Assembly: GCA_025450355.1 (NCBI GenBank)
Contig: JANWHR010000069.1
Span: forward strand, 1 to 10,637
Direction of reading: 5' to 3'
Source of the DNA: Micropepsaceae bacterium
GTDB taxonomy: Bacteria > Pseudomonadota > Alphaproteobacteria > Micropepsales > Micropepsaceae
Length of the DNA: 10,637 bases
Shown: positions 1-7,132 of the stretch, in pieces
Numbering within the stretch: the stretch's first letter is position 1
How the letters are laid out: every line of letters starts with the position of its first letter
Position numbers and translations under genes: made by a program
Notes under the pieces: generated by a model
Databases searched by the model: none
What the model was told of the DNA's origin: nothing
Seen by the model: the letters and a program-made list of their open reading frames with translations, nothing else

Positions 1-1430
1 GAACTTCTTGTTTTCGCCCATTCACCGAATCGCACAAGCTCGGCAATTGCGGGGAATTCCAAAGACCGCAGGTCGGTCGCATTCACCTGGGTATGACCGC
101 TGAAGGTGCGGAAATGCTGGTCAACGACGGTCGAGTTAAGAAAAACTGCGATGCCGCGGGCCAACTCTTCGGTCAGGCCGATTCTCGTCTTATGAATGAC
201 ATTCAGGTGGTTCTCAAACCCGTAAAGCTCGCCGGGTAAAGCAGTTGGATCAACAACGTGCGCGACTATCCTTCGTTTCTCTTCTTTTGATGAGAACCGT
301 TTTGTGACTGCATACCACCCCCTCGGCATCAGCCATTTTCTGGTTTCCTCGTTGAGCGCCAATGCATTCGGCTTTCGGTGTTCGCGTGGCCATGCGAGAC
401 CTTCCCGGAAGTGGTGTGAATAAATCAACGGGACGCAATTCTGCGTCGGCATTGCGAGCCAGTGCTCGCGGACACGAAAATCCACCACCGGTCCTGTTGC
501 GACGTCCAACCCGAGCTCGCTGAGTTTGTATTTGAACAGCCTTGAAGTGGCAGGCGTGGGTGAGTCAGGAATATGGATGAACCGCTCGGGATCAGACGGC
601 TTCACAATGCTGGCAAATGGCAGCGTAAGCTGACGGAGGTCGTGAAACGTGGCGTCTGTCGAGGTTGAGACCACGGAGGATTGCCGGGGCGTATCCCTGG
701 AAAGATGGATGATGATGTTTTCCTGCAGAACTTCATCGTCCTGAAACGCCTTTTGCCGGCTTCCAAAAACGTGGATGTGCCTGATGGATGTTCGCTCAAG
801 CAACCATTCGCGGAATCGGCGAACGTAAGTCCCGTTGCAAAACCTTCTCGGAACGATGCCGACGATTTCTCCGCCCGGCTCGCAAAGCTCGACGGAGAGC
901 GCAAGAAAAGCAGCATACAGATTGACCGTTTCGATTCCCGCCCTGCTGAGCAAACGGCGGTGATCTGATGCCGTGGCGATCTTCCTGTAGGGCGGATTCA
1001 GAATGATGTGCGAATAGCGCGGCCCCCTGAAAGCCGCAGAAAAGGAGCCTTCGACGATGAAGTCCTTTGGAATTACCGAATATCGCAGGTCTCGCTTCCA
1101 GCTGGATGCTTCAGCAACCAATTCGTCAAAGTGCGACGTGAGGTAACCGATCAGCAATGGATCAATTTCGTAGGCGGTTACGTCGAGCCGGGAGTTGTGA
1201 GGAGCTTTTTCCGCCCACCGCCTGACGAAAGCCTCAGTCAGCGAACCAACGCCAGCGCCGGGATCAAGCAATCGTATTTCTGCGGGCCAGCGCTCGTATA
1301 GGGAGGTCATAAAATCCGCTATCGCAGACGGCGTCATAAACTGGCCGAGGGCGGCTCGACGGCGGGAATCGAGCCTGCCCGTCGCAGCCAGACGGATTTC
1401 ATCGACAGATCGGCGGAGCGAGGACGACAT
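1..1430 (-). CDS. N6-adenine DNA methyltransferase, type II R-M class (3' end cut by window edge)
   Basis: Reading the minus strand from the ATG at 1430-1428 gives an uninterrupted frame of 476 codons that is still open at base 1, so the C-terminus lies outside. The product would methylate adenine N6 at a specific DNA site using S-adenosylmethionine. Visible signatures: the target-entry motif GQFMTP at residues 29-34, the SAM-binding motif I DPGAGVGSLT at 56-65, and the catalytic motif IV NPPY at 145-148, followed by a stretch (IVGIVPRRFCNG) usual in Eco57I/BsuBI-PstI-like methylases. The later part (residues about 240 to 476) would be the target recognition region. Family members are, from memory, about 500-550 residues, so only a short tail is probably missing. 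A cognate restriction enzyme, if present, would lie beyond base 1. The GC content looks lower than in the lig genes, consistent with transfer. There is no strong ribosome site before the ATG. Recognition sequence cannot be told from the sequence. Confidence 0.88.
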   Translation of the reverse strand, partial: MSSSLRRSVDEIRLAATGRLDSRRRAALGQFMTPSAIADFMTSLYERWPAEIRLLDPGAGVGSLTEAFVRRWAEKAPHNSRLDVTAYEIDPLLIGYLTSHFDELVAEASSWKRDLRYSVIPKDFIVEGSFSAAFRGPRYSHIILNPPYRKIATASDHRRLLSRAGIETVNLYAAFLALSVELCEPGGEIVGIVPRRFCNGTYVRRFREWLLERTSIRHIHVFGSRQKAFQDDEVLQENIIIHLSRDTPRQSSVVSTSTDATFHDLRQLTLPFASIVKPSDPERFIHIPDSPTPATSRLFKYKLSELGLDVATGPVVDFRVREHWLAMPTQNCVPLIYSHHFREGLAWPREHRKPNALALNEETRKWLMPRGWYAVTKRFSSKEEKRRIVAHVVDPTALPGELYGFENHLNVIHKTRIGLTEELARGIAVFLNSTVVDQHFRTFSGHTQVNATDLRSLEFPAIAELVRFGEWAKTRS

Positions 1431-1434
1431 CGAA

Positions 1435-1487
1435 ATTGGTGCACTCTTGTTTCGATAGTTTAGCGCGAGTCGCGATGTGCACCCAAT
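1435..1487. repeat. Inverted repeat with GTGCAC cores upstream of the methyltransferase
   Basis: On the plus strand ATTGGTGCAC (1435-1444) and GTGCACCCAAT (1477-1487) are reverse complements of each other except for one extra C in the second arm. The arms are 32 bases apart, and each contains the palindrome GTGCAC. One arm overlaps the candidate -35 box and the other lies between the candidate -10 box and the ATG at 1430. This is the arrangement expected of an operator pair bound by a dimeric regulator, but that role is inference. Confidence 0.5.
1457..1486 (-). promoter_or_regulatory. Possible sigma70-like promoter of the methyltransferase gene
   Basis: On the minus strand TTGGGT (1486-1481) and TAAACT (1462-1457) are separated by 18 bases, roughly 25 bases before the ATG at 1430. 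Each box matches the consensus only partly (3 of 6 and 4 of 6), so this is a weak call, supported mainly by its position in the only sizeable gap and by the inverted repeat around it. Confidence 0.25.
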
Positions 1488-1559
1488 GCGTTCCCATCCA
1501 AATAAAGTGGCGCAAGCTCAGGATTGAGGGAACGGACGACAGCCATCGGCGGCCCAGAT

Positions 1560-2975
1560 CTAGCCGTGGCCCAGGTGGCCGGCGAGGATGTGGGCGATGG
1601 TTTCGGTGACGCGCTTTCCGGTCGGAATATGCAGGAATTCATTCGGGCCATGCGCGTTGGAATGCGGGCCCAGAACACCGGTAATCACAAACTGCGTCTG
1701 CGGGAATTTTGCACCCAGCATGCCCATGAATGGAATGCTGCCGCCCTCGCCCATATAGGCGGGCGCATTTCCGAATGACGCCTCGGCCGCGCGGCCGATG
1801 AGCTGCTCCAGCCATGGCGCAAGTTCAGGCGCATTCCAGCCCTGACTGACAAAGGGCGACGCCTCGAATGTGACCTCCGCGCCCTGCGGCGGATTCTCGG
1901 TAAGGATACGCTTCATCAGCGCCATCGCGTCGCCCGGCATCGTGGGCGGCAGACGCAACGACAGCTTCGCAGTGGTGTATGGCAACAGCACATTGCCGGC
2001 GTTCTGCGGCGCAGGCAGACCGTCCAGGCCGATGATCGCAAGCTGCGGCCGCCATGTCCGGTTGAGAATCAGTTCGGCCGGGTCGGTCGCCATCGGCCGC
2101 GTTCGTCCGGCGAAGGGAAACTTCTCGAACACCGCGTTGCCCAGAATGGCCCCCGCCGCCTTTGCCTGCTGATACCGGGCGGGCGGAATATCGGCATAAA
2201 AGCCGCGCGGCAGGATTTCGCCGGTTTTTTCATCTTCCAGCCGCGACAGCAGGTGCCGCAACACCCGGAAGCTCGACGGCACAATTCCGGAAGCATCGCC
2301 GGAATGGACCCCTTCCGTCAGCACACGGACTGTAAGAGACGCATTCGCAAGCCCGCGCAGCGAAGTGGTCAGCCAGAGCCGGTCGTAGTCGCCGCAACCG
2401 GAATCAAGACAGACCACCAGCCCCGGACTGCCGATCCGCACCGCGAGATGATCGACATAGGACGGAAGATCGTAGCTGCCCGATTCTTCGCAGGCTTCAA
2501 TCAGGACCACGCAGCGGGCATGCGGGACGTTCTGGTCGTGCAGCGCGAGAATGGCGGAGAGCGCGCCATAAATCGCATAACCGTCGTCCGCGCCGCCACG
2601 GCCATAGAGGCTTTCGCCGCGCATGACCGGAGTCCACGGACCCAACCCCTCGGCCCAGCCGGTGAACTCCGGCTGCTTGTCCAGATGCCCGTAGAGCAGC
2701 ACGGGTTCGTCGCCTTCACCGGGAATTTCAATGAAAATCAGCGGCGTGCGCCCATCAAGACGCACCACCTCTACCGTCGCGCCGCTGATGCCCTGCAGCT
2801 GATGGCGCGCCCAGGACCGCATCAGCTCAACCGCGGCATCCATATAGCCGTGTGTGACCCAGTCCGGATCGAAGCTCGGCGATTTGTTCGGTATGCGGAT
2901 GTACTCGACCAGCGATGGGACGACGGCGTCATCCCACATCTGCTGCACGAATTGTTTTACCTTGCTCGCGTCCAC
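1560..2975 (-). CDS. M20 family zinc metallopeptidase (dipeptidase-like)
   Basis: A cytosolic M20-family hydrolase, 471 residues from the GTG at 2975. The family cleaves peptide or N-acyl amide bonds with two zinc ions. The metal and catalytic residues are all visible: GHLD (His97, Asp99), GRGGADDG (Asp130/131), the CEES pair (Glu163/164), CLDSG (Asp191), the lid-domain GVHSGD (His224) and the C-terminal NAHGPNE (His442). It therefore looks intact. I chose GTG 2975 because it has GAAGG 8 bases upstream and follows the aldo/keto reductase stop by one base (TGA-C-GTG), which suggests coupled translation. An ATG at 3017 would add 14 residues and overlap the previous gene by 41 bases without a good ribosome site. 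It is the last gene of the lig operon, so a role in releasing an aromatic acid from an amide or peptide conjugate is conceivable, but the substrate is unknown. Confidence 0.85.
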   Translation of the reverse strand: MDASKVKQFVQQMWDDAVVPSLVEYIRIPNKSPSFDPDWVTHGYMDAAVELMRSWARHQLQGISGATVEVVRLDGRTPLIFIEIPGEGDEPVLLYGHLDKQPEFTGWAEGLGPWTPVMRGESLYGRGGADDGYAIYGALSAILALHDQNVPHARCVVLIEACEESGSYDLPSYVDHLAVRIGSPGLVVCLDSGCGDYDRLWLTTSLRGLANASLTVRVLTEGVHSGDASGIVPSSFRVLRHLLSRLEDEKTGEILPRGFYADIPPARYQQAKAAGAILGNAVFEKFPFAGRTRPMATDPAELILNRTWRPQLAIIGLDGLPAPQNAGNVLLPYTTAKLSLRLPPTMPGDAMALMKRILTENPPQGAEVTFEASPFVSQGWNAPELAPWLEQLIGRAAEASFGNAPAYMGEGGSIPFMGMLGAKFPQTQFVITGVLGPHSNAHGPNEFLHIPTGKRVTETIAHILAGHLGHG

Positions 2976-2976
2976 G

Positions 2977-3954
2977 TCAGGGACCTTCGGTATCGATTTC
3001 TGCCAGAGTGGCGGCATTATACCGCGGACCGCTGACCGTGCCTGCGTTGATCAGCGTCTCCATCCGTTGCACCGCACCAGGCACAAGCCGGATATCCGAA
3101 GCGGCCATGTTTTCCGCCAAATGACCCAGCCGCGTGGTTCCGGGAATCGGAACGGTGTGGGGCGCTTTCGCCAGCAGCCATGCCAGCGCGAGTTGCCCCA
3201 TGCTGCAATCATTCTCGCGCGCAATGACGGAAAACCCATCCAGCAGTTTCAGGTTGCGCGCAAAATGGTCCCCCTGAAAGCGCGGCATCGCGAGGCGGAT
3301 ATCCCTGGGCGGGAGCGTGGACACGTCCCGCAAACCGCCCGCGAGAAAACCGCGCGCGAGCGGGCTGAAGGCCACAAACGCCGAGCCCGTTTCGCGGCAC
3401 GCCTCCAGCACCGCAATTTCGGGATTGCGGGTCCACAGCGAATATTCGCTCTGGACGGCGGCAATCGGATGAACCGCATGCGCCCTTCGCAGAGTCGCCG
3501 CGGAAACTTCCGACAATCCGATGGCGCGGATCTTGCCTTCCCTCACCAGTTCGGCGAGTGCGCCAACGCTGTCCTCGATCGGGACGCGCTTGTCCCAGCG
3601 GTGGAGATAGTAAAGATCAATCACTTCGGTCTGCAACCGGCGCAATGATTCTTCGCAGGTGCGCTTCAGAACTTCCGGCCGTCCGTCCGGTTCGCGCGGG
3701 CGCAACATTCCACATTTGCTCGCCAGTACGAATTCGCGGCGCCGGTGCTTCAGCGTCTCGCCCAGCAGTGATTCATTGGCGCCCAGCCCATACAGCGAGG
3801 CTGTATCAAAAAAGGTGCAACCCAGATCAAGCGCCTTGAGCAGAATCTCCGCCGCGGTTTTGGGCTCCGGCGGTGCACCATAGGCGTGGCTCAGGCCCAT
3901 GCAGCCAAGGCCGATGCAGGAGACGTCAAACGGTCCGATTTTGCGGGCGTGCAT
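2977..3954 (-). CDS. Aldo/keto reductase
   Basis: A 325-residue NADPH-dependent aldo/keto reductase with a TIM-barrel fold. The N-terminal strand carries IGLGCMGLSHAYG (residues 14-26), and the catalytic tetrad is complete: Asp50 and Tyr55 in DTASLYG, Lys80 in LASK and His118 in YYLH. The PIPGTTRLGHL segment near the C-terminus is the cofactor-binding loop of the family. I used the ATG at 3954; a GTG at 3963 in the same frame would add three residues and also has a purine-rich GAGGTGAAGG upstream. It lies 40 bases downstream of ligC and is probably co-transcribed. The core protocatechuate 4,5-pathway needs no such enzyme, so it may reduce an aromatic aldehyde or a side product before or beside ring cleavage. 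The substrate cannot be read from the sequence. Confidence 0.87.
   Translation of the reverse strand: MHARKIGPFDVSCIGLGCMGLSHAYGAPPEPKTAAEILLKALDLGCTFFDTASLYGLGANESLLGETLKHRRREFVLASKCGMLRPREPDGRPEVLKRTCEESLRRLQTEVIDLYYLHRWDKRVPIEDSVGALAELVREGKIRAIGLSEVSAATLRRAHAVHPIAAVQSEYSLWTRNPEIAVLEACRETGSAFVAFSPLARGFLAGGLRDVSTLPPRDIRLAMPRFQGDHFARNLKLLDGFSVIARENDCSMGQLALAWLLAKAPHTVPIPGTTRLGHLAENMAASDIRLVPGAVQRMETLINAGTVSGPRYNAATLAEIDTEGP
2984..2988 (-). promoter_or_regulatory. Ribosome binding site deciding the M20 GTG start
   Basis: GAAGG on the minus strand sits 8 bases before the GTG at 2975, inside the last codons of the aldo/keto reductase. The alternative ATG at 3017 has no comparable site. Confidence 0.45.
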
Positions 3955-3994
3955 GCGATTCACCCTTCACCTCGCCTGCACAGGAAGGAGGGCC

Positions 3995-4951
3995 TTAAAC
4001 GATGCATGAGCGGCCGGGGTCGATCATCTGTTCGAGACGGCCGAGCACTTCCATGCATGGCAGCACCTGGGCAAGCGAAGAGTTAGGCTCGCGCCGTTCG
4101 CCGATCGCGGAAATGAATTCGCGATCCTCCAGTTCGATCCCGTCCATCGAAACATCCACTTTGCTCAGATCGATGGGATTCTTTTTGCCGTCCGCGAGAT
4201 CGTCGTAATAGGCCTGATATGTTCCGTTGTCGCAGATGTAGCGGAAGAACGAACCAATCGGGCCGTCATTGTTGAAAGAAAGCGACAGCGTGCAAATCGC
4301 GCCCGACGGGACTTTCAACAGAATCCCCATATCCATGGCGATGCCCAGCTTCGGGTTGCGCGCCCCCTGAACGGCATAACATTCCGAACTGGTCTGCCCC
4401 GTTTGATAATGGAACAGATCGACCGTGTGGCAGGCGTGGTGCCACAGCAGATGATCCGTCCAGCTTCGCGGTTTACCCGCCGCGTTCATGTTGGTGCGGC
4501 GGAAGAAATAGGTCTGCACATCCATCTGCTGAATCGCAAGGTCGCCCTGTGCGACACGCCGGTGAACCCATTGATGGCTGGGATTAAACCGCCGCACGTG
4601 TCCGGCCATGGCGACCACACCGGTTTCCCGCGCGTTCTTCACCAGCGCCTGCGAATCCTCGACATTGTCGGCAATCGGAATCTCGATCAGCACATGCTTG
4701 CCCGCGCGCATGACCTGTTCGCCCTGCGTGCGATGCATCTGCGTGGGCGTGGCGAGGATCACCGCCTCGGCGTGCCGGATTCCTTCGCCGAGATCATGTC
4801 CCCAATGCGGAATGCCGTATTTTTTGGCAACTTCTTCCGTACCCGCCGGACTGCCCCCGATCAGCGACACCACTTCCACATCGGGGATGCGCTTCAGCGC
4901 GTCGAGATGTTTCTGGCCAAACGCCCCCTGGCCGGCAACGCAGATTTTCAT
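3995..4951 (-). CDS. ligC: 4-carboxy-2-hydroxymuconate-6-semialdehyde dehydrogenase (LigC)
   Basis: Oxidises the ring-cleavage product CHMS, as its cyclic hemiacetal, to 2-pyrone-4,6-dicarboxylate with NADP(H)-type cofactor, in the cytosol. The 318-residue protein belongs to the GFO/IDH/MocA family: Rossmann motif GQGAFG (residues 7-12), TPTQMH (69-73 region), EIPIAD (90-95, where most of the family has EKP), then the strongly LigC-like blocks GHVRRFNPSHQ, QQMDVQTYFFRR, SWTDHLLWHHACHTVDLF and LSLSFNNDGPIG. These match my recollection of Sphingobium LigC closely. I chose the ATG at 4951 because AGGG lies 7 bases upstream; a GTG directly before it would add one residue. It starts 12 bases after ligB, so the enzyme that makes CHMS and the one that uses it are made together. 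Confidence 0.95.
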   Translation of the reverse strand: MKICVAGQGAFGQKHLDALKRIPDVEVVSLIGGSPAGTEEVAKKYGIPHWGHDLGEGIRHAEAVILATPTQMHRTQGEQVMRAGKHVLIEIPIADNVEDSQALVKNARETGVVAMAGHVRRFNPSHQWVHRRVAQGDLAIQQMDVQTYFFRRTNMNAAGKPRSWTDHLLWHHACHTVDLFHYQTGQTSSECYAVQGARNPKLGIAMDMGILLKVPSGAICTLSLSFNNDGPIGSFFRYICDNGTYQAYYDDLADGKKNPIDLSKVDVSMDGIELEDREFISAIGERREPNSSLAQVLPCMEVLGRLEQMIDPGRSCIV

Positions 4952-4963
4952 CACATGACCCTT

Positions 4964-5806
4964 TCAGGACGCATTTTCGAGAATGATGTGGCCGAGTGCC
5001 GTGTTGGACGCCGGCACGTGATAAAAGCGGTAGGCTTCGCGCACGTCATCGTCCAGCGCGCCGCGCATGATCAGCCACATCACCATTTCGATGCCCTCCG
5101 AACCTGTCTCCCGCAAGTATTCGATGTGGGGTATGCGCGTGAGGCTTTGCGGATCACGCGTGAGATTGTCGAGAAACCGCGTGTCGAACTCGCGATTGAT
5201 CAGGCCCGCGCGCGGCCCCTGCAACTGATGCGACATGCCGCCCGTGCCGAAGATCACCACCCTCAGGTCCAGGTCAAAACTTTCCACCGCCTTCCGGATG
5301 GCTCGGCCCAGCATGTAACAGCGATGGCCGGTCGGCACCGGATAGACAACGACATTGACGCAGAGCGGGACCACCGGACAGGGCCACGCTTCGCGCCGCC
5401 CGAACATCAGCGACAGTGGCACGGTGAGGCCATGATCGACCTCCATTTTATTCACGATCGTGATGTCGAATTCATCCAGCACAGTGGATTGCACGATGTG
5501 GGACGCGAGCTCGGGATGGCCGATCACTTTAGGCACTGGCCGCGGCCCCCAGCCTTCATCGGCAATCGGGAATTCCGCCGCGCAGCCGATCGCGAAGGTT
5601 GGCACGATTTCCAGTGAGAAAGCCGAGGCATGATCGTTGTAAACGACGATCAGGACGTCGGGCTTGAATTTCGCGATCCATTTTTTGGAATATTCAAACC
5701 CGTCAAACACCGGCCGCCAGTAAGGTTCGTCCGCCTTTCCGTTGTCCCACGCCGCGCCAATGGCCGGAATATGCGAGCAGGCAACCCCTGCGACGATTCT
5801 GGCCAT
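4964..5806 (-). CDS. ligB: Protocatechuate 4,5-dioxygenase beta subunit (LigB)
   Basis: Catalytic subunit of the extradiol dioxygenase that opens protocatechuate between C4 and C5 using O2 and Fe(II). The 280-residue protein has the expected iron ligands His12 (CSHIPA), His59 (YNDHAS) and Glu240 (SEGIEMVMW), and the catalytic His193 in GTGGMSHQLQGPR. These correspond to His12, His61, Glu242 and His195 of the Sphingobium enzyme. The segments DEGWGPRPVP and HIPHIEYLRETGSEG-like C-terminal region are also typical. The start at 5806 (MARIVAG) agrees with the family N-terminus, has GGAAG 5 bases upstream and overlaps the ligA stop as TAATG, implying translational coupling. An ATG at 5818 would add four residues and lacks a good ribosome site. 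The protein lacks the roughly 20-residue C-terminal tail of the Sphingobium protein. Confidence 0.97.
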   Translation of the reverse strand: MARIVAGVACSHIPAIGAAWDNGKADEPYWRPVFDGFEYSKKWIAKFKPDVLIVVYNDHASAFSLEIVPTFAIGCAAEFPIADEGWGPRPVPKVIGHPELASHIVQSTVLDEFDITIVNKMEVDHGLTVPLSLMFGRREAWPCPVVPLCVNVVVYPVPTGHRCYMLGRAIRKAVESFDLDLRVVIFGTGGMSHQLQGPRAGLINREFDTRFLDNLTRDPQSLTRIPHIEYLRETGSEGIEMVMWLIMRGALDDDVREAYRFYHVPASNTALGHIILENAS

Positions 5807-6198
5807 TATTTCTTCCATTCCGATTTGCTGCGGTTTCCTTCCACCGGCCGGCCGCCGTTCAGCATCATTTTCGCGTATTCGGCCTGCGTCGAACCCGTCA
5901 TCATGGCGGCAATCTGCTGGAACGAGAGCCCGTCGGTGGCAGCGAGTTTGGCGGTAAAGTAGATGTTTCCACCAAGCTCCAGCATGCCGTTCCAGTCGCG
6001 CTTCAGCACCGCCTGCTTCTGCTCCTCACTCATCGGCCATTTGTCGAGATAGGCGCGCTCCCCGGCCTTGAAGGCGGCGCGGTTTCCGGCGGTCATCAGC
6101 GACATGCAGAACATGTTGAGATGATAGCCGCGGCGCGCCTGGTCGGCATCAAAGACAAACGTGCCGGGAAGATCGTCATATTCCTTCGGTAGGGCCAA
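5806..6198 (-). CDS. ligA: Protocatechuate 4,5-dioxygenase alpha subunit (LigA)
   Basis: Small subunit that partners LigB in the protocatechuate 4,5-dioxygenase and helps close the active site. From the TTG at 6198 it has 130 residues, close to the 139 of Sphingobium LigA. Recognisable blocks are YDDLPGTFVFD near the N-terminus, RRGYHLNMFCMSLMTAGNR, AYLDKWPMSEEQKQAVL, RDWNGMLELGGNIYF and MTGSTQAEYAKMMLNGGR. The open frame extends to an ATG at 6294, but that start would overlap the preceding barrel gene and add 32 residues unlike any LigA. No other start codon lies between, so TTG with GAGGAAAG upstream is the best choice. The stop codon overlaps the ligB start. It follows the barrel gene after 73 bases. 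Confidence 0.93.
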   Translation of the reverse strand: MALPKEYDDLPGTFVFDADQARRGYHLNMFCMSLMTAGNRAAFKAGERAYLDKWPMSEEQKQAVLKRDWNGMLELGGNIYFTAKLAATDGLSFQQIAAMMTGSTQAEYAKMMLNGGRPVEGNRSKSEWKK

Positions 6199-6205
6199 GG
6201 CGGTG

Positions 6206-6213
6206 CTTTCCTC
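6206..6213 (-). promoter_or_regulatory. Ribosome binding site deciding the ligA TTG start
   Basis: GAGGAAAG on the minus strand precedes the TTG at 6198; the GAGG core is 11 bases away, slightly long. It lies in the 73-base gap after the barrel gene and supports a short LigA beginning at the TTG. Confidence 0.4.
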
Positions 6214-6271
6214 AAATCGGGCCTGCGACGCGATTAGACCACCCTTACCGCAGAGGCAAGGAGGCGTCGCT

Positions 6272-7132
6272 TCAGAGGGACAGCCGCACGCCAAAACCCG
6301 AACTCGGCGTGGAATGTGTCATGCCGAAGGTGCCGTAAACTCCAATTCCGATTCCCGCAATAATGTTCCACCGGACGTAAGGATCGAAGGCAAAGTAGTC
6401 GGGCGCGCCCTGCCAGGCATTCTGACGATAATCGAAGACGCCACCGGCGGAGAGCGGCAGAAAGGTGAATTCAGCCCCCGCGGTCGCCCGTGCGCCGCTG
6501 TGCAGGGAAACCGTGTTGATTTCGCCAATCCACTCGTAACCGAGCGATCCGAACGCGGTCAGGCCCGGAACCACCGTTTTGAACAAATTCACCTGCGCGC
6601 CGTAATCCGTCCTGCCCGTACCCAGATCACCGGAGGCTGTCGGCAGTTTGACAACCCCTTCAATTTCAATCCGCGGCAGCAGGACATCTTCGCGCGAAAC
6701 GGCGAATGCAGCGCCCGCCGTGATGTCGCCGATCCCGGAGCGATGCTTGGGCTCGGTATTTTCAGGCGCCACAATCACCGGCACCCCGAACACGCCGGCG
6801 AACTTTCCCGGCCCCTCGATATCCACCCAGGGGACCGTGGCCTCCAGCCGCAAACGGTCGAACTGCACCATCCCGATGAACGGTATGTCGAACACGGTCG
6901 TACCGCTGCTGGTGCAGGTCAGGGTGGTTGCGGGTAATGCGCAAGTCGCGCCGTATTTCCCGGTCGTGTAATCGAAGCCGGTGGAGAATCCCCAGGTGAA
7001 GCCCTCGCCCGAAACCTGGGGAAAATTCAGCGATGGCGCCGGCAGTGTTTGGGCCATTGCGGCCGTCGTGATGAACAAACCCAACGCGCCGGCCAGAACG
7101 GCAGATAATCGCACCCCGGTCCATTCCTTCAT
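6272..7132 (-). CDS. Outer-membrane beta-barrel protein, MetA-like (phenol-degradation meta-pathway family)
   Basis: A 286-residue exported protein likely to form a beta-barrel in the outer membrane and admit aromatic acids. Residues 1-28 form a signal peptide with a hydrophobic core (SAVLAGALGLFITTAAMA) and an AMA|Q cleavage site. The rest alternates aromatic/aliphatic and polar residues in the way of amphipathic strands, with many glycines. The middle part (RSGIGDITAGAAFAVS, EGVVKLPTASGDLGTGRTDY) resembles the PF13557-type proteins found in aromatic-degradation clusters. The last residue is Leu rather than the Phe common in barrels. The ATG at 7132 overlaps the ligI stop as ATGA, so the two are translationally coupled. 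A GTG seven codons in (after GGAATGGACCGG) is an alternative start and would leave a good signal peptide. Function is inferred from family and context. Confidence 0.75.
   Translation of the reverse strand: MKEWTGVRLSAVLAGALGLFITTAAMAQTLPAPSLNFPQVSGEGFTWGFSTGFDYTTGKYGATCALPATTLTCTSSGTTVFDIPFIGMVQFDRLRLEATVPWVDIEGPGKFAGVFGVPVIVAPENTEPKHRSGIGDITAGAAFAVSREDVLLPRIEIEGVVKLPTASGDLGTGRTDYGAQVNLFKTVVPGLTAFGSLGYEWIGEINTVSLHSGARATAGAEFTFLPLSAGGVFDYRQNAWQGAPDYFAFDPYVRWNIIAGIGIGVYGTFGMTHSTPSSGFGVRLSL

Larger units (their letters stand above)
1431..1559. other. Intergenic gap between M20 peptidase and methyltransferase genes
   Basis: This is the largest gap in the window (129 bases). It holds the inverted repeat and the possible promoter described separately. 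I see no tRNA and no convincing rho-independent terminator for the upstream operon; only short, weak hairpins such as CTCA/TGAG are present. A minus-strand frame ending at 1460 crosses the gap but resembles nothing I recognise. Confidence 0.6.

Noticed and set aside
602..1301. Short frames on both strands within the first 1.4 kb that could suggest a degenerate region
   Set aside because: They are explained as shadows of the methyltransferase frame, which is continuous from 1430 to the window edge.
1490..1559. Possible rho-independent terminator after the M20 gene
   Set aside because: Only 4-base stems with mismatches could be drawn and no T-run follows on the minus strand.
1460..1678. A 72-codon minus-strand frame crossing the gap after the M20 gene
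   Set aside because: Most of it overlaps the M20 gene in another frame, and the part in the gap matches no family I know. I could not support it as a gene or an integrase remnant.
2253..3648. Two overlapping plus-strand frames of about 260 codons
   Set aside because: Both are antisense to the M20 peptidase and aldo/keto reductase, with no recognisable motifs.
4403..5617. A plus-strand open frame of 404 codons
   Set aside because: It is antisense to ligB and ligC, whose catalytic residues are intact; the composition (Arg/His rich) is that of a shadow frame.
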